A stretch of 64,000 nucleotides of DNA from Conoideocrella luteorostrata (taxonomy: Eukaryota > Ascomycota > Sordariomycetes > Hypocreales > Clavicipitaceae), in the NCBI GenBank assembly GCA_032433595.1, contig JASWJB010000038.1:1-64000 (forward strand), in the 5' to 3' direction. This document shows positions 46,870 to 58,014 of the stretch, in pieces. The position numbers were made by a program, and so were the translations under genes. Each line of letters begins with the position of its first letter. Position 1 is the first letter of the stretch. The notes under the pieces were generated by a model. The model was not told the DNA's origin and searched no databases. It saw nothing but the letters and a program-made list of their open reading frames with translations.

Positions 46870-49800
46870 ATATTCATTTCCATGGAAAAGGGGGATAGGA
46901 GGAATGAGATTGTGTAGTGTTAGTTGGATGATTAGTGATACCTGAATTTACTCTAATCCCTACGCTCAATTATTATTTTCCGACCGTCCGCCGCTATTGT
47001 CCCATGAATACCATCCAATATCCTCACGAAGAGTTAGGCTGGGCGCTTGTGGAGTCATTAATTGAATAACCTTGTCCATATTATCATTTAAGTATATCCC
47101 CAACCTCAGTAACCTAAAGTAAAAATATAGTTGTAGCAATTCTACACCTCAAGTTCTAAGTCATCTTATCAGTCAATGTAGTGCATGCAACTTTAACTGG
47201 AATACGAAAAATATTCATCCCAAAATGTAGCGAAGTGTTTTTTTAAGATATGTTTCAAACCACGTGTTGGTCTAGAAATCTAGTCAAACAACTAGTAACG
47301 TGACAACGCTGTCTTATCTGCTTGATGTCAGTAGGAAATGGTTTCAGACGAGGCTGGTCAAAAAGCTTATTTCCTCGGCTGAGCACCACCAGGGGCTTTA
47401 GGTAAACGGCCCGACTGACCCGACAGTTAATAGTTACTTTTGGTATGAGTACGAGCTTCAATTATATTAGGCGTGCGAAAACACCCAGCCCTATGTAGAG
47501 CTTATTTCCGGGATATGGCTCATACGGACTGTGATTGGCTGTCCCAAAAGCAACCACTGGCCGTCAGTGGGAATTACTTCCTAGGTGCGGCGCCGCACGA
47601 CAGGGCCGACCCGTCCATCCCATCCCCGTGCGCCAATGATTGCCAAAAATGGGGATAAGTTGAAGAAAGAGTGGATTTCTGGGCAGGGAAAAATTATCCC
47701 AGTACGGTTGTTCAAATACTCATCAAGATGGCAAATTTAGGGCATCACACAGTGCATGTGAGTACGGAGTATTGGAACGGTACCAGTTGGACCGACTCCT
47801 CAGTATCTGGGTACCAAGGTACTCCGTACTTGGGATTTTGCTGAAGATCGAATTGATCACAGGGGGCAAGGGCCACAGCGGGCGTAACGTGTAGGCAGGC
47901 TTTGGTTTGAATGGAATCGTGCTCGGCTTTGAAGACGCTGGGGGCGGAAAAAAGTATTGAATTCCTGAACACAGGTTATGAAGTATGAGTTTTTACTTTC
48001 GCGGTTTGAGGCTGTTGAGTCACTACCCAGGTACCTAGGCACTTGAGTACGGAGAACGGAGTAGAGGTTGGTCCTCGGTGGCACCTGCTTCTGCTTCGCA
48101 AGCTGTTAATTGCAAGACAGATTACGGAGTACTCCGAGTGGGCATAAGGGGATAACTAGGCAAGAGGCGCCGGGAGTTTGGATATTGGTCAATTGGTAAA
48201 TCATTTTCTTTTTTCATGAGACACCCCGAATTACATCCTGGTCATCCGTCTGACTGGGTGTCTCATCTGCGTGAGCAGACAGCAGGGCAACTCAACACAC
48301 GGATGGATCGGCGATTGTCTAATTCGGCAATTCGCTTAATTTCTTTGTTTTCCCACAAAAGCCGTCTCATTTCAAATCAAAATACTCCTTAGGCAGGGGC
48401 CTAGTCTATGAATTTCCTTCCATTTCTGTCCCTTGTCACTTATGACTACACAATATTGGCAGATTGTGTCCTGGAGTTCCGAGTCTTTGGGTCACGGCCG
48501 CATCGCACGTTTTTGTGAGCACGAGCAACTAACGGCGTTGCAGCCAGGGATGCGACGACCCCTGCCAATTTCCACTTCTGGCAACTCCATGACAATACCA
48601 CCCAACTCTAACACACCACAACTATGGCGTCCCAGATGCTGCAAGCCAAGAATGGGTATTTGGGGATTCGGGGATAGAGGCCGAGGCCGGTGAAGGTCGG
48701 GTTGCCAGCTGGCATGCAGAGCAGAAGGAATCAATGCTGGAGCTAAAACCGCCCGGTGGAGAGATTAGTGCTGCACATGGCACAATACAATGTGGTCGTT
48801 CTGGAGCCCTCATGCCCTGATCTGACGTAGCTGCATGAACACAAGTTGAACAACTCATCAATTGACTGCCACCATGTCTCCTCCCATCAGGTTTTGGCCG
48901 CCTATTTGCCCTATGAGGTTTAGCCACCCAAACTAGATAGCGTCCCATTCACAGATGTTTTGCGGCCCGTGGGACGAAGTAACCAGGGAGCATACGAGGA
49001 AGTTGCTTCGAGGTTATGGGTTGACTCCATCGCACATCCTTGTTCGCGTATTAATTAATTACCGACTGCAGTTATAGTGTATTGTATTGGCAAATTTCTT
49101 TGCGCAGCCATTTCCATCTCGCACGGCGGAGTTTCTTCTTTCCCTTTGTCCCTCTTCTTCTTGATATTTCTGACCTTGTTTGTTTGTTTGCTTCTTCGAA
49201 CCTGGCCATGCGACGGCCTTAGATGATGATCCTACTACCTCGACGGCATTAGACATTGCAGGGACGGCTAGACGCCGGCCCCTGTTGCGCCGCGCTGCCC
49301 GGTCACCGGTAGAGCTCGCCAGTCTACGGAGTACGACGTAGTATTATCGTCACCGCCGCCGTCACCTTCGCCGTCTCGGTGGCCATTGACTTCCATAGGA
49401 TTCGAAACACTCAATTGGGTTCACATATTGCGTGGCGCATACTCAAGAGCACCAGGCGCAGCAGCTCAGATTGCACGCCAGGAACCAGCCGGCTGCCCAA
49501 CACTTGGTCAGCAAAGTAACATCGTGAGGCGGACATAAGCCATCTCAGCACGACCGCATAGTGCTCCGCACCGTCGCTGGTTACCTGCTCCCTCTTGTGT
49601 GGGTTGGGCGAAGACAACTCGAAACGCAACCCCAAAGGAAAGGAGCCCGTATAAGCGCCGGAAACGAATCCCAGGACTGAGGTCGACTTGGGAGGCCTTG
49701 GGCGGCTCCAATTGCGTGGCGCGCATCGTGGAAATCTGGACTGCGCCTTGACGTTGCGTTGGCGTTGAAGCTGGAGCCGTCTGATTTCCAGCCCCCCGTT

Positions 49801-50497
49801 TTTTATTTTTTGTTCGTGCCCCTTCAAGCCCCCGTCCCCGTCCCCGACGACGCCCGAGTCCTCTCGGCTCACCCTCCTCCTCACCCGCATCCCCCCCATC
49901 ACCCCAACCTCCGTCAGCCCAGCTGAGCCAGGTGCTGGAAGCCAGGAACCAGGTGCTGGGAGCCAGGTGCTAGGCAGTCGCTGCCAACACAGCCAGCTGC
50001 CAGGCCCGACCGCTGGGCAGATCGTCTCGGGCAATCTGGCTGGCTGAGCTCCAGTTCTTTTTCCTGCCACCACCATTTTGACATCACCGCTCTCTCTCTC
50101 TGCTCTGCCGGTGCCCGTCTCTGGTGTGTCTCGTCTTCCTTGCGCCGCCATCACCATCACCATCACTCACCTTCAATGCTCCTCCGTTTTGGGTGCTGGC
50201 CCTTTTTCACACCCATGACTACTCGGTGCCTTGGTCCTACTCTACATTCCTAGCCCACACTCTCCCCAATTCTTCTATTTTTATTCTCTTCATCTCTTGT
50301 TGGGGTCAACTAAGCAAGCTGTGTCTCTGTACGGAGTAACATCAACGCACCTGGTCTCTCCACAGCAACGAGCAACTTCGCATTGCTCTTGTGCGCATGA
50401 ATTGACGAATGCGGCGCATTGCGCACCAATTCTTACTCTCACAATTCATCACCTACCAACGACAAATCTAGAACCAAAACTATAATCTGAGACCTAG
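46870..50497. other. Long intergenic region; probable promoter and 5' leader
   Basis: No gene is supported over 3.6 kb. TACGGAGTA copies lie at 47763, 47820 (reverse), 48123, 49325 and 50330. The CT-rich last kilobase (49760-50490) looks like a promoter or long 5' leader of the gene that opens at 50498. A long minus-strand open frame (50166-49411) is low-complexity and overlaps a tandem repeat. Confidence 0.5.
49926..49972. repeat. Imperfect tandem repeat of AGCCAGGTGCTGG
   Basis: Copies of GAGCCAGGTGCTGG, with a variant GAACCAGGTGCTGG, occur three times over about 47 bases. Confidence 0.8.
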
Positions 50498-52924
50498 ATC
50501 GCACGCTGCCACCACGAGCTGGTGGTGAAGCTCATCAACTTGTCTCCTTCACACCCGACCCCAGTGGCTTCGGTAGTCTTTACATCCCAGCCACCCGAGT
50601 CTCTTCTTCACGACCCTTACGAAAGTTACGACTACGAACCAACGTCGCATCACAAGCAACGCCAGCAGCATTCGACTTCGCTGCCAACACAGCAACATCA
50701 AGATCCCGTCGACAGACTATCCACTCCAGCTTCCTCTGTTCAACGATCGCTCAGACGGACCCCGAAGTTTGAAGGTGCTCTCACGCCAAGTCCAGAGCCG
50801 CGTCAAATCCATATTGCCGCAGCCTCCATTGGCTTCGCCCCTAGTCCAGCCCCCAGCTCGGCACATAGCCCAATCTTTTTTGCTAGGACCCGTCCGGACT
50901 CCTCCATTACTGGACTGAGCTCCTCGCTTTTCCAAGACGGTGCTCGTCTTGGTGAAAAGGACTCTAAAGATCTAGGACAAGGGCTCGAAGACGAGACTTC
51001 CGATCGAGCCTACTCTACGCATCCCTCAGCATCTCATTCTTCTCACAGGAACCGGCGCGAGCAGCACCGGGCAGTACGAGTCTCCAGAAACACCCACAGT
51101 GCCATTCTTTTTGCTTTTGAAGAGGCACTTCGGCACCCAAACCCGTTTACGCCTGACATCGTCGAGGAGTCCGCTGACATGGCTGACCTAATGGGTGCCA
51201 CCAGCGGAGCCCTTGCTACTACCAATGGTAATGGCACTGGCACGACAGCTCCCCGTCGTCCCACGGCAGGGCCTGCCCCAACGAGCTCACCGTCAGGTAT
51301 TCGAGGTCCTAGGATGATCATGCAGGAACGAGCCGCAAGAGAGGCAAGACAAAGGGCAGAAGCCGAACAGCTTGCCCTAGAACGAAGCAGAGCTGAACAG
51401 GAGGCTCGTTTAATCGAGGAAGCGCGACGAAGAAATGCTGAGCGTCGATCTGCTGGCGTTGCTGCCGGGCAAGGCCGTGGCGCGGAAACTCAACAACAGC
51501 AGCAGCAGCAGCAGCAACAACAACAACAATCAGACCCGCGAGGTCATGGCCATGCCGCTCAAGAAGCCGCACAAGCTCCACGAATTCCAAACACTGCAGC
51601 TGCTGCCAAGCTGTCAACAACACAACAACCACCACCACAAATACCTCCACAATATGCTCAAAATCTTGAGCAGCAGCCACAACAACAACAGCAACCACAA
51701 TCACCAACTTATGTCACTACTGGTGGGCGTCCGAGACCCCAACAACAACAGCATGCTAATATTGGAAATACTCCGGTGGAAGCTACAATACCTACGGAAC
51801 CTACAAAACCTCGAAACTCATTCCCCCATGCCTTTGAGAGATGGGAAACCTTATCGGCTCATTGGGAAGGTCTAACAAGCTACTGGATTAGGAAACTGGA
51901 GCAGAACAAAGACGACATCAACCGTGACCCTCTCAGCCAACAGCTTGCACGACAAGTAACTGATCTCTCTGCGGCAGGTGCCAACCTGTTTCATGCCGTA
52001 GTGGAATTGCAGCGCTTAAGAGCCAGTTCAGAGAGAAAATTCCAAAGGTGGTTTTTCGAGACTCGAGCGGAGCTAGAAAGAGCCCAAGAAGTCAACGCCA
52101 TGCTTGAAAAGGCACTTGATCGAGAACGACGTGACCGCGCTGATGCTATTCGTGACGCAGTCGATCATGAAAGAGGGACATCCAAGGCTCAGAAACAGCT
52201 TGCCGAAATGCGCAAGGAGCTTGCCATATCTAAAGAAGAGGCACGCCGAGCTTGGGAAGAACTTGGCCGAAAAGAGCAAGAAGAGCGTGACAGGACATTC
52301 TCCCTCCAGGCCGGCCATCCAACCATTGTCGGTGGAGTGCAAGTCGTCCCCATGACGCAGGGTGGTGTCAGTCGGCAAGGCACGACCAGAGACACGGGAG
52401 CTTACCAGACCGAACACACTCATGGATACGGCCCTGAACATAGTCAGGCTCCTCCCGCTACTACCTCGCCACCGACCGCTGGCCCTAGTGGCACGTACTA
52501 CAGGGGCCAGGAGCAGGGCCACGCGCGGCCAGGCAGAGGCGGCGCCTCAGAGGGCGGGTTCAGCGAAGGTGAGTACATTATTGACGCTGCGGGCAACTTT
52601 GTCCTCGACTCTCGCGGCCATAAGATCCCCTTCGTTGCCGCACCGCCCTCTGGACCCTCGATTTCTGATCCAGAGGCAGACGATTATGATACGCCAGCGA
52701 CCACAAACCCGCCGAGTGGAGGATATGAGCCGACGTCCACGTCAGCGGGCGAGAGCAAGTGGACTGGAGCATACTCAGACCCTCAGGACTATTCTGGGCA
52801 AGGCTATGGGGCGCCCGGATGGGATACTGTTACACGGCACCATCATCCAACGAGACTGAGTGACGTGATCGAAGAGGAAGATGAGCGGAGTCGTACGAGC
52901 GCGAGCCAAGGCCGTGGACACTGA
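50498..52924 (+). CDS. Poly-Q, coiled-coil conserved hypothetical protein; start unresolved
   Basis: About 800 codons of strong protein character ending at 52924. The N-terminal third is disordered and Ser/Pro-rich. A conserved-looking block, SAILFAFEEALRHPNPFTPD, lies near residue 195. A charged helix (RAAREARQRAEAEQLALERS) precedes 13 glutamines at 51491-51529 and more Gln-rich stretches. The likely core is helical: FERWETLSAHWEGLTSYWIR, LARQVTDLSAAGANLFHAVV, RKFQRWFFETRAELERAQEV and a long coiled coil to about 52300. The tail is Gly/Pro/Ser-rich and ends acidic. There is no signal peptide or membrane segment. The frame opens after TAG at 50495 without an ATG before about 51179, so an upstream exon must supply the start. 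I cannot name the family. Its composition suggests a structural or cortical role, which is only a guess. Confidence 0.75.
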   Translation: MARCHHELVVKLINLSPSHPTPVASVVFTSQPPESLLHDPYESYDYEPTSHHKQRQQHSTSLPTQQHQDPVDRLSTPASSVQRSLRRTPKFEGALTPSPEPRQIHIAAASIGFAPSPAPSSAHSPIFFARTRPDSSITGLSSSLFQDGARLGEKDSKDLGQGLEDETSDRAYSTHPSASHSSHRNRREQHRAVRVSRNTHSAILFAFEEALRHPNPFTPDIVEESADMADLMGATSGALATTNGNGTGTTAPRRPTAGPAPTSSPSGIRGPRMIMQERAAREARQRAEAEQLALERSRAEQEARLIEEARRRNAERRSAGVAAGQGRGAETQQQQQQQQQQQQQSDPRGHGHAAQEAAQAPRIPNTAAAAKLSTTQQPPPQIPPQYAQNLEQQPQQQQQPQSPTYVTTGGRPRPQQQQHANIGNTPVEATIPTEPTKPRNSFPHAFERWETLSAHWEGLTSYWIRKLEQNKDDINRDPLSQQLARQVTDLSAAGANLFHAVVELQRLRASSERKFQRWFFETRAELERAQEVNAMLEKALDRERRDRADAIRDAVDHERGTSKAQKQLAEMRKELAISKEEARRAWEELGRKEQEERDRTFSLQAGHPTIVGGVQVVPMTQGGVSRQGTTRDTGAYQTEHTHGYGPEHSQAPPATTSPPTAGPSGTYYRGQEQGHARPGRGGASEGGFSEGEYIIDAAGNFVLDSRGHKIPFVAAPPSGPSISDPEADDYDTPATTNPPSGGYEPTSTSAGESKWTGAYSDPQDYSGQGYGAPGWDTVTRHHHPTRLSDVIEEEDERSRTSASQGRGH
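51491..51529 (+). repeat. CAA/CAG trinucleotide repeat encoding 13 Gln
   Basis: Thirteen consecutive Gln codons, a mixture of CAA and CAG, within the coiled-coil protein gene. The mixed codons should slow slippage. Confidence 0.95.
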
Positions 52925-53837
52925 AGAAAGCTAAATCGGCCCTGAAGAAGGATGATGGAGTTACAAGCGGCGCACCAATGGCCTACCAGCAGGAAACGAG
53001 TAGCATACTGTGGGTTTACGGATTCTCCGGTGCCTCCACTTTGTCCCTCTACCACCTGTGGCGTTCAAGGAAGATAACAAAACGACGGAATTGAAGCTTG
53101 GTTCACTTTGCCAAGGTGAAAATAATTACAATTATGAAGGAAGCGTCAACCTTCTAACTCACCGACCCCTGACGACTGCATATCTGCATAATTACACAAT
53201 CCGGAAGACCGTGTTCTTCTACGATACCGAGATTCAAATACATCAGGACTATTATCGGAACCTACCTTTGACATCGTACACCTTTTTATGTCACCGTGTT
53301 TATACAGCTTCACCTCTCTCTTCTTGTCCAATTTTTTATATTCTTCTTCTACTCTTCTGGTTCTGTTATGCATATAGCCTGGTTGTCGTTGAATGGAAAG
53401 CATTAGATGATGGACCGCATTGCATGCACTTTGCACATTTTTGGGAAGAGGGTTTTGTGAAGTTGGCTGTTTATGAAATGCGAATTTCGCTTGTTGTCGG
53501 AGTTGTAGGACGGAGACGGAGTTGGATTGGCTTGACTAAGCTGTGTTTGAGTCTGAATATGATAGGGATTAATAATATGAACATGACTATGACATGCAGT
53601 TTGGTTGTGCACTCTGCTCAGATTGACTTGCGACGAATGTCTTTGATGATGGTTATTCGTATTCTTTAAAATTATAATTGCCTCTTTTTTGGGGAACATG
53701 TCAAATCTCCTTTCACTTGTTCTCCATTCCACCTGGCTCCTCTAAGCCAGCAATGTTACTATCACCATGTAAGGTTATCATTCCAAGAAAGATGGATGCC
53801 TCAGACCCCTACATCATTAAGACTTGCTTACTTTCTG
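52925..53837. other. Intergenic between convergent genes
   Basis: An AT-rich 3' region. The 219-codon open frame at 53010-53669 is low in protein character (Tyr/Leu/Met-rich) and I do not call it. Confidence 0.5.
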
Positions 53838-55881
53838 TCACCAAGACTTTTCCAAATGATTTACAGCCCTTGACTTTCCCACAGCTCCCTCCCTAAACGC
53901 AGAGTCTCGTTCCAGCAACTCCTCCGGCTCTCCAACTTCCATGACCATCCCCTCGGCCATCACCACCACCATATCACACTCCCTCACGACCTCCAACCGA
54001 TGCGCCACCTCCATCACTGTCCTTTCCCTCATCTCCTCCTTAATCACCCTCCTCACCTCCTCGTCGGTCCTCAGATCAATACTTCTCGTCGCCTCGTCCA
54101 GCAGCACTACCGCCCCGTGCGACAGCAACACCCTCGCCAAGCAGAACAGCTGCAGCTGGCCCGCTGAGAGGCCCAGCTCGTCCATGTCGGCGTCCAGACC
54201 GCCCCGGTGGGAAATTGTCTCCCGCATGGTGGTTTTGCGGAGAGCATCCTCAAAGGCCTGGTCGGCTTGGATGTGGGATTCGGGATCGAGGTTGCGTCGC
54301 ACCGTGCCGGAGAGCTTGATGGCGTCTTGGGAGAGGGCCGTAAGCCGCGATCGGATGAGCTGTCGCGTGAGGTGGGCGAGGTTGTGGGAGTCGATCGAGA
54401 TGCTGCCGGATTGGATGTCTAGGGCGCGAGAGAGGGTGAGGATGAGGGACGACTTGCCGCTGAGAGAGGAGAAGAGTTAGTTGACTGGTTAACTGGTTGG
54501 ATGGTTGGTGTATTTCAGGAATGAAGGCGTCGTCTCTTTTTCAGCTTTTCCTTACCTTCCGGATCGGCCGCATATGCCGACTTTTTGGCCGCCTTTTACT
54601 TTGAGCGAAACCCTGAGGAGTACGGGGGTGGTGTCGTCGCTGAGAGAGGGGAGAGTTTAGTTTTAGTTCCCAGATAAAAAGGGGGGGAGGAGGGGGAGAT
54701 CACCATACCTGTATGAAGCCACGACGTTATCGAGTTCGATATTCCCTATGCTTGGCCACTCGCCTTGAGGAATCTCCTTCTCATACTCCTTATTTTCATC
54801 TGGCGTGTTGTTCATAAACCACTTCAGTCGAGCCACCGCTCCCAGCGAGGTCTCCAGCCTCGTCCACTGGTCAATAACCATCGTCAAGGTCTGGTTGAAC
54901 CCAATGAGGTTGACTAAGGCTAATCCAATGGCACCCTTGGTTGTATGATTCGGAATATTCAGGGCTACCGAAACCAACACCAGCGCCATGCCTGCCACAA
55001 ACAGATCCAGCACGACCTGCAACCAGCGCTGAATGGCGAACATATTATAGAATGGCTTCTGGCTAGTATCCAGTCGACGGTGGTTGTCTTCCACGAAGGC
55101 TAGTGACCAGCCGAATGCGCGGATTGTAGACAGGCCAGAGAGCGTCTTAGTGAACTGGGTATACAGGGGGGATTTCATTTCCAGGTCAAGGAATCGCATC
55201 TGGCGTGATGTGCGGAGGTAGCATTTCTGGACAAAGTAGAGGGCGACGAAGCATACGGGGATGAAGGCTGCTACGTAGGATGCTCCGGAGGCGAGGAGGC
55301 CGGTTTCGGCAAGAGCGCGTAAGAACACTGGAGGGTTTGTTAGGGCTGCTTGATTCTGTGGGAGGATTTTGAGGGGAGGGGTGAAGGATGACATGCGCAT
55401 GGTGGCGTTGTCGAAAGCGATGAGGAGGGCGTTGTCAATAAGTTTCATGTCTTGGCTGAAGGCTGTTGGATTTAGCTGGGCTCCAGGAAGATGGTGGATG
55501 ATGAATGTGCCTGCTGACCGATTTAGGGTGATGCCACTGTTTGTACTGGTGAAGAAGTAAAACGGCGCGCTGTGTATATACTAGTATAGTGTCTTTAGAC
55601 GGCGGAGATGTGTAGGTAGGCTAACCGAACGACCGAGTTGAGAAGCATCTCGTGAAGCCGAATAGCAGACTTTGGCACGCCTGCCAGTACATAGAACCTG
55701 GATGGTCGTCAGTAACGCAGCATAACTGACCACGCGGGAGAGGAAATACACATACCCAATAGTGAGAGCGCCAAATACCGTAGACGTTAACGCGAAGCCG
55801 ATATAGCCTCCTAGGTATCCATAGTCTTTTGGCCCAGTGCCACTCTGCGTCCGGAGCTTCAACCAAATTTCTGCAAAGGCC
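53838..55881 (-). pseudogene. C-terminal half of an ABC-C (MRP-type) transporter
   Basis: Only the second membrane domain and second nucleotide-binding domain of an MRP-type exporter are present. Spliced text runs GYIGFALTSTVFGALTIG, FYVLAGVPKSAIRLHEMLLN, SVVRAPFYFFTSTNSGITLN, SQDMKLIDNALL, FTKTLSGLSTIRAFGWS, and then NBD2. A small intron splits the Walker A loop; joining gives GICGRSGSGKSSL. The signature is LSAGQLQLFCLARVLL and Walker B is VVLLDEATRSID. ABC-C proteins are normally about 1400-1500 residues with two such halves; nothing resembling the first half is found upstream on this strand. The splice after ITLNR closes only by dropping two usual residues, and the 5'-most exon has no phase-matched partner. 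I read it as a truncated, probably dead copy, although the NBD is intact and a half-size product is possible. Confidence 0.75.
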
Positions 55882-56547
55882 TGCCAGCAAATTACGCAGA
55901 GGAGTCGAGAATCACATCAGCTAACTCACGCGGCATCATGACCATGGCAGTATGCAAATAGATCCAATCAACAACATCGCAACAGCCATCTAGGCACAAC
56001 TACTATTTTTATTAACCTAAAGACCACATCGAAGAACTCAGGTGTGCTGGAGTCTAATACACACCTAGCAACGCTCCGTACACTTCGTGGTAGATTCTCG
56101 CAAAGACCTTCCGTGATTCGCAGGGACCTTTCTCTTACCGAGATCGGATAGTCTAACAGCTTGCTCAATGCTTATTAAGCTACTGTACACTTCAATTGAA
56201 CATAATAAGTGAGGATATATGGCACAAAGCATATTTAATAAAACTTTGGGGGAAAACTTCTGCGAATTCTTGTCTGTGGTATCCGTGCCATGATAATTAG
56301 AATGCCCATGAGGGTGTTTCTAAAGGCCAAGTTAAACATCAAGAAGGCTTTGGGTTCAATGCTTTGGCTACACGTTTTTACACCACACTCGGGATTGACC
56401 TTGCACTTTGTGACCCCTTTAATTCTATACTGTTGCTTCCAATAATATCAGCATCACCGTCTTTGATCATCTTTAATCATCGTCAGTTATCGTTAATTTG
56501 TTGATTGAATTCATCTTTCTCTGACTGTCTGAATTGCTCTTTCATGT
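55882..56547. other. Intergenic, no supported gene
   Basis: Where the missing N-terminal half of the transporter gene should begin, only short open frames occur. Sequence at 56430-56540 is AT-rich. Confidence 0.5.
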
Positions 56548-57192
56548 TTATAAAGCAAAATGGATATTTCTTCTGTTCACCCACTTAAAATACATACAGC
56601 TAACAATCCCCTTCCAAGTCCTACTCCTCCCCACTCTCCGCGTCTTGCTCTGAGCTACCCTCACACCTGTCTCAGGCAGTGTCTCGTCAACAACTTTAGC
56701 GGTAGCTTCTACTTCCACATGAACTCGGCGGGCTACTTCTGTGGCCAAGTCCTTAGTTAGCTGGAGTGGCGTGTTAAAGCCATTGTCCTTGATCCAGCTG
56801 TCTAGTATTTTTATATTAGTAGTTTCGAAATAAGTAGCGAGAGCAAATAGTATTGACCGTCGCATGTAAGACCCTAGTGTTGGGAAAGGGCGCTCCGTAT
56901 AGTACCGGGCCTAGATATCTTCCTAATTAGGTCGTTTGAGATCCTTGATGCGGACAAGGGCCATAATAAAATAAAAGTATAAAAGGCGTGAAACTGGACG
57001 TTTATTACTAAGAAACGCTAGTTCCTTTCCATTAAGATGTTTCCCCTTTACAATAGCCGTAAAGGATTGATTATAAATATCAGGTGATATTACATCCGAT
57101 TGCCAACGTGCAATAGGATATTCTGTTATATCATCAGGAACACTAACTAAGAGACACTTATTGGCCACCTAGGTATTGTTGGCGCTAGCCTA
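56548..57192 (-). pseudogene. RIP-like degraded gene with four TAG stops
   Basis: One continuous minus-strand frame reads ASANNT-stop-VANKCLLVSVPDDITEY, PIARWQSDVISPDIYNQSFT, LLYFYFIMALVRIKDLKRPN-stop-EDI-stop-ARYYTERPFP, MRRSILFALATYFETTNIKI and LQLTKDLATEVARRVHVEVE. Four in-frame TAG codons, at 57190-57192, 57169-57171, 56923-56925 and 56911-56913, sit where Trp (TGG) fits. TGG to TAG is CpA to TpA on the other strand, the preferred change of repeat-induced point mutation. There are no frameshifts over 640 bases. I do not recognise the family with certainty; it has the look of a multicopy fungal gene. Codons are AT-richer than in neighbouring genes. Confidence 0.6.
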
Positions 57193-58014
57193 CATCCTTT
57201 GTGTATTGGTTCCATTTCGTCTTCAGAAAGCATTTGCTGCGTATGGAAATGCCTAGCCGGTGCATACACGGCCTACTGGCCCGTGTGAAGACATGACTAA
57301 GTCCCAATACAGGATGCTTTTTTTTTTATTTTTTTTTTTAAAAAAAAAATCCTTTTTTGTTTTTAAAAATTGAAGTAAAACTTTTTTTTTAACTCGGATT
57401 GCAACCTCATGATCATCCGCATCAATTTGGATCAATTGCAATCTCAGTGAAGCTATATGGCGATATGCTAAGAGATTTTCGCGATTGTTGTATTCGTTGA
57501 CTCACCAAATTCATATCTCTCAACCTCGTCTAGTCATCTCGGCCACTACCCGTGAGTGGATACCGCTCCCGAACCAGGTTTGAGGCGGCCAGGACTGAAG
57601 TCACGGGTGGTGGAAGAATCGTGTAAGCGCAAATCTGTTGTCGTCAGCCGCATCGTCAGCCTTGTACGGAACCAGTACCCGATTGTCATTAGCCATGAAA
57701 CTAGACCGAGTTGAGACCGCCAGTCATCGGGTACAGGTTACAGATAAATGCTTCGAAAGAAGAGTCCTCCATTGCTTCTAGAATCTCTCTGCCAGTTTGC
57801 AGAAAATTCATCAAATTCTATTGCTCTGTATTCATCGTGCTTGACTATATCTCGTCCGTCTGCATCGTAAATACCTTGCTCGCCGCGCTAATGCAAACGA
57901 AAAAGCCAACGCAACTGTTGTACGCAAAAACAACATTAAAGGAGTTTGACGGGAAATTAGTCAAATTGCGGACCATGAAATTGCGTGTCTGATGGGCATT
58001 CGTCTCTCAAGCCA
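57193..58014. other. Intergenic with an AT homopolymer block
   Basis: T and A runs occupy about 57318-57390. The remainder to 58014 holds only short open frames and the 3' end of ALO1. Confidence 0.5.
57312..57352. repeat. T-run/A-run inverted repeat
   Basis: GGAT, a long T tract, a long A tract and ATCC form a self-complementary block of about 40 bases, followed by further T and A runs to about 57390. Confidence 0.8.

Noticed and set aside
49190..49215. GGTTCGAA-like B box on the minus strand
   Set aside because: No matching T-stem or acceptor stem, so no tRNA.
49411..50166. A 251-codon minus-strand open frame
   Set aside because: Low-complexity sequence over a tandem repeat in the probable 5' leader of the next gene; no domain or codon signal.
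51435..51875. Asn- and Ser-rich plus-strand frame and its Val-rich antisense
   Set aside because: Frame shadows of the CAA/CAG repeat in the poly-Q gene.
53010..53669. A 219-codon plus-strand frame
   Set aside because: Lies in the AT-rich 3' region of the coiled-coil gene; composition is not protein-like.
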